A DNA stretch of 6,460 nt from Bacillota bacterium (lineage in GTDB: Bacteria; Bacillota; Clostridia; Oscillospirales; Oscillospiraceae). Positions 1 to 4,528 of the stretch are shown here, piece by piece. The position numbers and the translations under genes were made by a program. The notes below the pieces were generated by a model. That model was not told where the DNA came from, made no database searches, and was given only the letters and a program-made list of their open reading frames with translations. The stretch is taken from NCBI GenBank assembly GCA_017861415.1, contig JAGFXS010000075.1, forward strand, positions 1-6,460. Reading direction: 5' to 3'. How positions within the stretch are numbered: position 1 is the first letter of the stretch; every line of letters starts with the position of its first letter.

Positions 1-1079
1 GCGATATGGGTTCGAACGGTGTAGATGCTGATGTGCAGTTCTTGGGCGATCTGCTCGTTTCTCATGCCCGTGGACAGATGGTGGGCAATCCGACGTTCCT
101 GTTGGGTCAGGCTGTTGTATGGGTGATCTACATTCTGAGGCATCTCCTTGGTATTGCTGGTCACCGTCAGGATGTGGAAGGTCTGGATAGATCCCGTGGC
201 GTTGGCTGAGAGGAACGAGGAGTGGTAGAAACAGAGTTCTCCTCCCACGAAAGACAGGGAAATATAATTGTTTCCCTGTGAAATGAGCTTCTCGCTGATT
301 TCGTTTACCATGGTCTGTACCTCGCGGTGTTGACTCTCACCCTGATAGTTGCTGCGGAAAAAGTGGCTCTGACTGTTCCGGAACTGCTCCCAGAACAGAA
401 GACTGACCTCTCGAGCAGTCTGGTTTGCCTGAATTACCGTGAGGTCTTGGTTAAGGATGATGGCGCCCATCTTCAGATCCTGGAAGAACATCTGAAAACC
501 CTCCAGAAACTTTGATTCGCCGCTCTGGTGGAGGAAGGTGCGGTAGTTCTCGCCGATCAGGGTGCTGAGGTAGTCCAAAAGCAGCCGGTCGTCCTCGTTG
601 AAGGGCGGCTCGTCGATGGAGCGCAAAAGGGCGATGGAGGCGATGACCCTGTCCCCTGCGTAGAGGTACAGGCAGGCCTGGTAGTACATGTCCACCGCCA
701 TCATGTGGACGCCGAAGGGAGTCTGCTCAAACTCCTGAAAGGGCATAAGATCGTTGGTGAAGATCACCCGCCGCCCCTTGAGATGGGATGGCAGGCGGGA
801 ATACTGGAAAATATCGTCCTTGTACACATGATCCTTGTAATCGTACATAGGTCCGTAACTGATACCGTAGGTGATGTAGTTGCTTAGAGCGGCAGACCGC
901 TTTCCACCCATCAGGCCTGAGGCGGAGAAGTTATGGGGGAAAAAGATACTGCGCCGGTAGCCAAAGTGTTTTCCCAAAAGAGAAAGAACCTTTTTAGGAA
1001 AATTTTCGCCCTCCTGAGCCACATCCAAAGCAAAGGCCAGCGCCGCTTCGCGCCATCTCTCCGGAACCCTACTCATCAT
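1..1079 (-). CDS. LuxR-type HTH transcriptional regulator with sensor-like N-terminus (C-terminus cut by window edge)
   Basis: The frame is open from an ATG at 1079-1077 to the left edge, giving 359 complete codons and no stop. The last visible part, about residues 323-359, is a LuxR/GerE helix-turn-helix: LTQQERRIAHHL, then NEQIAQELHIS and YTVRTHI, matching the family pattern LTxRExxVL...NxEIAxxLxxSxxTVxxHI. Only the end of the recognition helix and the tail are missing. Residues ~25-185 look like a GAF-type sensor (an inference from pattern, e.g. ACLYLYAGDRVIASIALLRS near 136-154). Residues ~204-225 (MGAIILNQDLTVIQANQTAR) resemble the start of a PAS fold. No receiver domain or membrane segment is seen. 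The start is supported by AGAAGGAG about 6 bases upstream; a second ATG follows directly at 1076. It probably binds DNA as a one-component regulator. The ligand and targets are unknown, and it is divergent from the infC operon with no evident functional link. Confidence 0.88.
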   Translation of the reverse strand, partial: MMSRVPERWREAALAFALDVAQEGENFPKKVLSLLGKHFGYRRSIFFPHNFSASGLMGGKRSAALSNYITYGISYGPMYDYKDHVYKDDIFQYSRLPSHLKGRRVIFTNDLMPFQEFEQTPFGVHMMAVDMYYQACLYLYAGDRVIASIALLRSIDEPPFNEDDRLLLDYLSTLIGENYRTFLHQSGESKFLEGFQMFFQDLKMGAIILNQDLTVIQANQTAREVSLLFWEQFRNSQSHFFRSNYQGESQHREVQTMVNEISEKLISQGNNYISLSFVGGELCFYHSSFLSANATGSIQTFHILTVTSNTKEMPQNVDHPYNSLTQQERRIAHHLSTGMRNEQIAQELHISIYTVRTHI

Positions 1080-1105
1080 GATCTTCTCCTTCTGAATACG
1101 TGTTG

Positions 1106-1132
1106 AACGGGGAAGAAGGCTACTCCCCCGTT
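1106..1132 (-). promoter_or_regulatory. Hairpin in the 5' leader of the LuxR-type gene
   Basis: AACGGGG (1106-1112) and CCCCGTT (1126-1132) are perfect 7-base inverted arms around a 13-base loop. In the minus-strand transcript the hairpin sits about 26 bases upstream of the regulator's ATG, clear of the ribosome binding site. No U-tract follows it, so it is not a terminator. A role in mRNA stability or translation control is only a guess. Confidence 0.4.
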
Positions 1133-1158
1133 ATCTGGGCAATGTGATCATCTCTCTC

Positions 1159-1187
1159 ATTGTACACAATATTAGTTAAAAACTCAA
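1159..1187 (-). promoter_or_regulatory. Sigma-A-like promoter for the LuxR-type regulator
   Basis: Read on the minus strand, TTGAGT (1187-1182) and TACAAT (1164-1159) are separated by exactly 17 bases. This is close to the TTGACA-17-TATAAT consensus and correctly oriented to transcribe the regulator at 1079. The start point would lie near 1152, leaving a 5' untranslated leader of about 70 bases. It is the best match on this strand in the intergenic region. Confidence 0.6.
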
Positions 1188-1332
1188 GAGGAGTTTACTT
1201 ATATTTCATGTGATTTTATCAGTTTCACAATGCGAGCTTGATTTATATTGATTATTTTTCCCGCAAAGGAATGGCCGGTAAATACAGATTTTTCCTAAGG
1301 TCACGGGAATTGAATCTTATTTGTTTTATTCC

Positions 1333-1361
1333 TTGACAGCGGTGGGAGTATTTGATATACT
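1333..1361 (+). promoter_or_regulatory. Strong sigma-A promoter of the infC-rpmI-rplT operon
   Basis: Consensus TTGACA at 1333-1338 is followed after exactly 17 bases by TATACT at 1356-1361. A TG at 1353-1354 gives an extended -10 (TGnTATACT). The region upstream (about 1305-1332) is AT-rich and could act as an UP element. Transcription would start near 1367-1369, producing a leader of about 160 bases before infC. A near-consensus promoter fits a highly expressed ribosomal-protein operon whose output is trimmed by attenuation. Confidence 0.85.
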
Positions 1362-1428
1362 GTCAGAGTAAAACAAAGAAGGAAGGTTTCCGCCTGCCTC
1401 ACCTCCCGCGGCTAGCGAAGAGGTTAAC

Positions 1429-1536
1429 ATGGAAAAAGCGCAACCGGGTGACCCGGCTGCTTTTTCGTGCCTGTGCGGATACTTTTCGGTATCCGTTTTT
1501 TGTATTTTGAACTGGAGGTGTTTGTGTCATCAGTAA
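1429..1536 (+). CDS. Possible 35-codon leader ORF overlapping the infC start
   Basis: ATG at 1429 preceded by GAGG (1420-1423, five bases away) opens a frame of 35 codons ending at TAA 1534-1536. The end lies 8 bases into infC, in a different frame. The ORF runs through both leader hairpins. Its product would be small and rich in cysteine (positions 14, 16, 25, 31 and 33), with no recognisable family. A translating ribosome would melt the hairpins and deliver ribosomes to the infC start, so a regulatory role is possible. The frame may equally be a by-product of terminator sequence, and the ribosome binding site is weak and can be buried in the 1401-1424 stem. Treat as tentative. Confidence 0.25.
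   Translation: MEKAQPGDPAAFSCLCGYFSVSVFCILNWRCLCHQ
1433..1465 (+). terminator. First leader hairpin, terminator-like (T1)
   Basis: AAAAAGC (1433-1439) pairs with GCTTTTT (1459-1465). Inside it CCGGG (1444-1448) pairs with CCCGG (1452-1456) around a TGA loop, with a small internal loop between the two stems. The GC-rich upper stem followed by CTGC and five T's resembles an intrinsic terminator, though the T-run starts a few bases after the GC stem. It could be a weak attenuator or simply one arm of a larger leader fold. Confidence 0.55.
1476..1501 (+). terminator. Leader attenuator terminator just before infC (T2)
   Basis: CGGATAC (1476-1482) and GTATCCG (1489-1495) form a perfect 7-bp stem with a 6-base loop, directly followed by six T's (1496-1501). 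This is a canonical intrinsic terminator placed only 12 bases before the infC ribosome binding site, so it must act as an attenuator for the operon. Its 5' arm is also the target of the alternative pairing from 1381-1393. Confidence 0.82.
1514..1520 (+). promoter_or_regulatory. infC ribosome binding site (decides a non-standard start)
   Basis: GGAGGTG is a near-perfect Shine-Dalgarno sequence. It sits 10 bases (from the last G of GGAGG) before the in-frame ATC at 1529 and 58 bases before the first conventional in-frame start, GTG 1577. Its position therefore argues for initiation at ATC. It is fully complementary to leader bases 1400-1406. Confidence 0.8.
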
Positions 1537-2059
1537 CACGGCTCATCAAATCAATGAAGAGATTCACGACAAGGAAGTGCGCCTGATTTCCGCCGAGGGC
1601 GAGCAGCTGGGTGTATTGCCTCTCGCCGAGGCTATGGCTAAAGCTGCTGCGGAAGACCTTGATCTGGTGAAAATTTCTCCCAATGCCGTTCCGCCCGTCT
1701 GTAAGCTTATGGACTACGGCAAGTACCGCTTTGAGCAGACTAAGCGGGAGAAGGAAGCAAAGAAGAATCAGCGGGTCGTAGAGATCAAAGAAGTGCGTAT
1801 GTCTCCGGGAATTGACGTCAATGATTTTAATGTCAAGTTGCGGAATGCCCAGCGCTTTTTGTCCGAGGGAGACCGGGTGAAGGTCACCGTCCGCTTCCGC
1901 GGTCGTGAAATGGCTCATACCGACATCGGCAAGCGGCTGCTAGAAAAATTCGCCGAGGATTGCAGCGAAACGGCTGCCATGGACAAGGAGCCGAAGCTGG
2001 AAGGCAGACACATGCACATGTTCCTCTCCCCCAAGCCCGCGAAGGATACGAAAAAGTAA
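1529..2059 (+). CDS. infC: Translation initiation factor IF-3, apparently starting at AUC
   Basis: IF3 binds the 30S subunit, blocks premature joining of the 50S subunit and monitors start-codon and initiator-tRNA fidelity. From ATC 1529 the product is 176 residues, the usual length. The N-terminal domain begins ISNTAHQINEEIHDKEVRLI, the expected conserved opening of Gram-positive IF3. The hallmark PPVCKLMDYGKYRFEQ lies at residues 55-70. The C-terminal domain has IKEVRMSPGIDVNDFNVKL, VKVTVRFRGREM and the terminal LEGRHMHMFLSPK. No ATG, GTG or TTG occurs in frame between the stop at 1508-1510 and GTG 1577, and starting at 1577 would delete 16 conserved residues. AUU/AUC starts are known for infC (AUU in E. 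coli) and let IF3 repress its own translation. First gene of the operon; rpmI follows after 24 bases. Confidence 0.96.
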   Translation: MSNTAHQINEEIHDKEVRLISAEGEQLGVLPLAEAMAKAAAEDLDLVKISPNAVPPVCKLMDYGKYRFEQTKREKEAKKNQRVVEIKEVRMSPGIDVNDFNVKLRNAQRFLSEGDRVKVTVRFRGREMAHTDIGKRLLEKFAEDCSETAAMDKEPKLEGRHMHMFLSPKPAKDTKK

Positions 2060-2083
2060 TCAGATATAAAGGAGTTTTCCGCT

Positions 2084-2293
2084 ATGCCTAAAATCAAGCT
2101 TAAGACACACAGTGGCGCCAAAAAGCGTTTCAGTCTGACCAAGACCGGCAAGGTCAAGCGCGCCCAGGCCAATAAGAGACACCTGCTTAACGGCCATGGA
2201 AAGACCACCAAGCTCAAGAGAGGCCTCCGCGGCGGCGCTTATGCGGATAAGACCAACGAATCTGCAGTGAAGCGCATGATTCCGTACAAATAA
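2084..2293 (+). CDS. rpmI: 50S ribosomal protein L35
   Basis: This is a small, very basic 69-residue protein of the large ribosomal subunit. It opens with [16 protein letters not shown], continues with the family's [13 protein letters not shown] and TKLKRGLRG, and ends with VKRMIPYK, all typical of L35 (normally about 64-66 residues). GGAG at 2071-2074 lies 9 bases before the ATG. The gene sits 24 bases after infC and 24 before rplT, the conserved infC-rpmI-rplT order, so it should be co-transcribed and subject to the upstream attenuator. Confidence 0.97.
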   Translation: MPKIKLKTHSGAKKRFSLTKTGKVKRAQANKRHLLNGHGKTTKLKRGLRGGAYADKTNESAVKRMIPYK

Positions 2294-2317
2294 GAACATT
2301 AGAGGAGGCATTCTGAA

Positions 2318-2674
2318 ATGGCTAGAGTAAAAGGCGCGATGATGACGCGCAAAAGAAGAAATAAGATCCTGAAGATGGCAAAGGGCTACTGGGGCGCAAA
2401 GTCCAAGCACTTTAAGATGGCTAATCAGCAGGTCATGAAGTCCCTGACCTATGCATATACCGGCCGCCGCCTGAAGAAGCGCGACTTCCGCAGACTGTGG
2501 ATTACCCGTATTAACGCCGCCTGCAAGATGAACGGCCTGAACTACAGCTCCTTTATGCACGGACTGAAGATGGCTGGGGTTGAGATCAACCGCAAGATGT
2601 TAGCTGAGCTGGCTGTAAACAATAAGGAGGCATTCGCCTCCCTTGCCGATCTGGCAAAGGCAAAGCTGGCATAA
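2318..2674 (+). CDS. rplT: 50S ribosomal protein L20
   Basis: L20 binds 23S rRNA early in large-subunit assembly and in several bacteria also represses its own operon by binding the mRNA. The 118-residue product has the standard start [19 protein letters not shown], the clostridial-style [12 protein letters not shown], then [19 protein letters not shown] (about residues 50-68) and the C-terminal [18 protein letters not shown]. The basic N-terminal extension and globular C-terminal domain are both complete. AGAGGAGG at 2301-2308 precedes the ATG by 9 bases. It is the last gene of the operon, with a strong terminator 9 bases after its stop. The leader upstream of infC is the likely target of its feedback. 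Confidence 0.98.
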   Translation: MARVKGAMMTRKRRNKILKMAKGYWGAKSKHFKMANQQVMKSLTYAYTGRRLKKRDFRRLWITRINAACKMNGLNYSSFMHGLKMAGVEINRKMLAELAVNNKEAFASLADLAKAKLA

Positions 2675-2682
2675 TCAAGCAT

Positions 2683-2721
2683 AAAAGCTCTGAGCTAATA
2701 ACGCTCAGGGCTTTTTCTTTT
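2683..2721 (+). terminator. Intrinsic terminator of the infC-rpmI-rplT operon
   Basis: AAAAGCTCTGAGC (2683-2695) pairs with GCTCAGGGCTTTT (2703-2715) across a 7-base loop. This gives 13 pairs with one G-T wobble, followed by a TTCTTTT tract. It begins 9 bases after the rplT stop and is the main end of the operon. Confidence 0.92.
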
Positions 2722-2745
2722 ACAAGAGATCGTTGACAGGAAAAC

Positions 2746-2793
2746 AAAAGGACAGGATGGAACCGAGGTTGTTCCATCCTATCCTTTTTTGTT
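2746..2793. terminator. Long inverted repeat, bidirectional terminator between convergent operons
   Basis: AAAAGGA (2746-2752) pairs with TCCTTTT (2782-2788), and AGGATGGAAC (2754-2763) with GTTCCATCCT (2771-2780). That is 17 pairs with a single C/A mismatch and a 7-base loop. On the plus strand it is followed by a run of T's, giving a backup for the rplT terminator. On the minus strand the outgoing arm runs into TTTTGTTTT, so it also ends the leftward transcript of the M23 gene, whose stop lies 25 bases away at 2818. Confidence 0.88.
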
Positions 2794-2817
2794 ACGGTAG
2801 TTGTGGTGATTGCTTCA

Positions 2818-3528
2818 TCAGGTTCCGTCGGGTAAAAACTGAACGGGGTCGATGGAAACGCCGGCCCGGCGCATTTCAAAATGCAGATGCGCGGGAGCGG
2901 TGCTCTCGGAAATGGCCGTGTTGCCAATGGCACCGATCACGGTGCCAGGAGTCACCCGGTCGCCTACGGAGATGGCAGGCTGGGCGGCCAGATTTGAATA
3001 GACGCTTTCCAGATCATCCCCATGGCCGATGACCACTGTGGTGCCCATGAGAGGATCCTGACGGATGTCCGAAACGGTGCCCGCGGTGACAGCCATCACC
3101 TCGGTGCCGAGCTGTGCGTCAATGTCAATGCCCGAATGCGTCCGCCAGTCTCCCATGGTGGCATCATAGGCAAAGACTTCCAGGCTGTAGTCACGGCTGA
3201 CGGTGCCGCGGATAGGCCAGGTGTAGATGGTTGCCTGAGAGGGACTTGCCGAAGCTTCTGCCTCAGCTGCGCTGCCCTGTGTTGGGACAGACTCATCGGA
3301 AGGCTGGGGAGCATTGGTGGAAATGCTGGGGGGTTCTACCTGAACCTCGGCCTGACCCCTCACCAGCTGGGAGGGATCCGGTTCATTCAGCGGTGTGCTG
3401 GCGATCATGCCGGAGAAGAGAAAATAGCCCGAAATTCCAATTGCGGCGACGCAGAGGAACAGGACTATGTAGAAGCCCCGACCCTCCATAAAATCGCCAA
3501 CGCGTTGAGACAATGGTTTTTGTTTCAT
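2818..3528 (-). CDS. Membrane-anchored M23 (LytM-fold) peptidase-like protein, SpoIIQ-like
   Basis: The 236-residue protein has a short cytoplasmic N-terminus, one membrane helix (about 19-41), a Pro/Ser/Ala-rich linker (about 45-100) and a C-terminal M23 domain (about 103-233) outside the membrane. Metal ligands are present: H131 and D135 in HSGID, and H216 in HLH (214-216). The position where active M23 enzymes usually carry a second catalytic His (YxHL) reads YSNL, with N179. The WPI...DYS...YDATMGDWRTHSGIDI layout resembles clostridial SpoIIQ, which partners SpoIIIAH in the channel between mother cell and forespore; that assignment is an inference. A peptidoglycan endopeptidase or a scaffold are both possible. 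GGAGG lies 7 bases before the ATG. It is last in the leftward gene run, 81 bases after the radical SAM gene, and may have its own promoter, although I could not identify one. Confidence 0.87.
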   Translation of the reverse strand: MKQKPLSQRVGDFMEGRGFYIVLFLCVAAIGISGYFLFSGMIASTPLNEPDPSQLVRGQAEVQVEPPSISTNAPQPSDESVPTQGSAAEAEASASPSQATIYTWPIRGTVSRDYSLEVFAYDATMGDWRTHSGIDIDAQLGTEVMAVTAGTVSDIRQDPLMGTTVVIGHGDDLESVYSNLAAQPAISVGDRVTPGTVIGAIGNTAISESTAPAHLHFEMRRAGVSIDPVQFLPDGT

Positions 3529-3609
3529 GGAAACACCTCCGAGCCTATTGTGGACTGGGAGTTGTCGCCTTATTCATATGAGCTAAGAAAAATTTCACAG
3601 AGACGCTGC

Positions 3610-4506
3610 TTATATGCCTGTACCGTCAAAGGCGGGAATGAAATCCCTGGTGGCGGCGGACTCATCCTGGGTATATCCTGCAAGTCCGAGAGCCTCCATG
3701 TACCCAAGGGCGGCCCGCACTTCGCTGCCCCGCAGGTGGCGGTCAATCTCCGGAAATTGTGCGGCTTTGTAAAGTGGGACATATTGGCTCATCAGGGAGA
3801 ATAGGACGGTTTTGGGGGGAAAGGTCGCCGCAATCCAGTCCATCACCTCTTTAGCATGAGAAACCCGTCCGGGCAGGAGTAGGTGACGGATCACCACACC
3901 CCGCTGGAGCAATCCCTGGGCATCCAGTTCATAGGGGCCGGTCTGTCGGACCATCTCCCGGATAGCCGCCCGGGCGGTTTTGGGGTAATCTTCCGCACCG
4001 GAATAGCGAAGGGCGGCGGCCTCATCGGGATATTTGAAATCCGGCAGATAGATGGAGATATGGCCTTCCATGGCCCGCAGGGTGGACAGCTGGTCATAGC
4101 CGCTGGAATTCCAGACCACCGGCACCGGCAGAGGTGCATCCAGTGCCATCAAAATCCCGTGAGCATAATGTCCGGGGTTCACCAGATTGATGTTGTGGGC
4201 GCCCTGTAAGATTAGCTCCTCAAAAATTTCACGCAACCGTGAAGGAGACAGAGGAGTGCCCATGCCCTTCTGGCTAATGTCATAATTTTGGCAGTAGACG
4301 CATTGGAGGGGACAGCCGGAGAAAAAGACGGTACCGGAGCCACGGGTGCCGGAGATGGAGGGCTCCTCCCAGTGGTGGAGGGCTGCCCGAGCCAGCATCA
4401 AGGTATCCGGCATGGCGCAGATGCCGGCTCCGCCGGTCTCACTTCGGGTTGCGCCGCAGCGTCGAGGGCAAAGGGTGCAGCGTGTAGAGTCGTAAAATGA
4501 ATTCAT
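3610..4506 (-). CDS. PflX-like radical SAM protein (pyruvate formate-lyase activase-related)
   Basis: The 298-residue cytoplasmic protein has the radical SAM cluster motif CxxxCxxC at C65-C69-C72 (SGCPLQCVYCQNYDIS), which holds the 4Fe-4S cluster that cleaves S-adenosylmethionine. An N-terminal set C10xxC13xxxC17 plus C30 could bind another iron-sulfur cluster. Further family signatures are INLVNPGHYAHGIL (106-119), VWNSSGYD (131-138), YLPDFKYP (153-160), IRHLLLPGR (206-214) and SLMSQYVP (237-244). The pattern is that of the PflX/COG1313 group, related to pyruvate formate-lyase activating enzymes but without a firmly known substrate. No glycyl radical enzyme is encoded nearby. AGGAAG lies about 9 bases before the ATG. 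The gene starts 22 bases after mutY, so it is probably co-transcribed with it. Confidence 0.88.
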   Translation of the reverse strand: MNSFYDSTRCTLCPRRCGATRSETGGAGICAMPDTLMLARAALHHWEEPSISGTRGSGTVFFSGCPLQCVYCQNYDISQKGMGTPLSPSRLREIFEELILQGAHNINLVNPGHYAHGILMALDAPLPVPVVWNSSGYDQLSTLRAMEGHISIYLPDFKYPDEAAALRYSGAEDYPKTARAAIREMVRQTGPYELDAQGLLQRGVVIRHLLLPGRVSHAKEVMDWIAATFPPKTVLFSLMSQYVPLYKAAQFPEIDRHLRGSEVRAALGYMEALGLAGYTQDESAATRDFIPAFDGTGI

Positions 4507-4528
4507 AGCAACATGCTTCCTGATTCAA

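Larger units (their letters stand above)
1368..1528 (+). promoter_or_regulatory. Structured 5' leader of the infC operon, probable L20-responsive attenuator
   Basis: The roughly 160-base leader holds several foldable elements. Segment 1381-1393 (GGAAGGTTTCCGC) can pair with 1475-1487 (GCGGATACTTTTC) at 12 of 13 positions, two of them G-U, with one T/T mismatch. That helix would disable the terminator at 1476-1501. A small hairpin pairs ACCTC (1401-1405) with GAGGT (1420-1424), topped by CGC/GCG and containing an internal loop with two unpaired A's. A second hairpin lies at 1433-1465. In Bacillus subtilis ribosomal protein L20 is known to repress this operon by transcription attenuation in the leader. 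By position and architecture this is probably the equivalent. The identity of the L20-binding element is an inference; a covariance-model search for L20 leaders was not possible here. Confidence 0.7.

Noticed and set aside
327..887. Plus-strand open frames of 62 and 119 codons at the left end
   Set aside because: They are antisense to the LuxR-type regulator, whose minus-strand frame is continuous over 359 codons with clear domain character.
1334..1365. Split inverted repeat TGACAG ... CTGTCA around the infC promoter, with AGTAT/ATACT nested inside, as an operator
   Set aside because: The arms are largely dictated by the -35 and -10 hexamers and are not evenly nested, so chance is the simpler explanation.
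1577..2059. infC starting at GTG 1577
   Set aside because: It removes 16 conserved N-terminal residues and has no ribosome binding site; GGAGGTG points to ATC 1529.
1424..2560. Minus-strand open frames of 100-166 codons opposite infC, rpmI and rplT
   Set aside because: They are antisense to three unmistakable translation genes and show no family resemblance.
3529..3609. Forespore-type (sigma F/G) promoter before the M23 gene
   Set aside because: GCATA-like and CATATGA-like strings occur but never as a properly spaced -35/-10 pair, so it cannot be supported.
3022..3804. A 260-codon plus-strand open frame opposite the M23 and radical SAM genes
   Set aside because: It spans two well-supported minus-strand genes and the gap between them, has no ribosome binding site or recognisable family, and reads as the antisense of GC-rich coding sequence.
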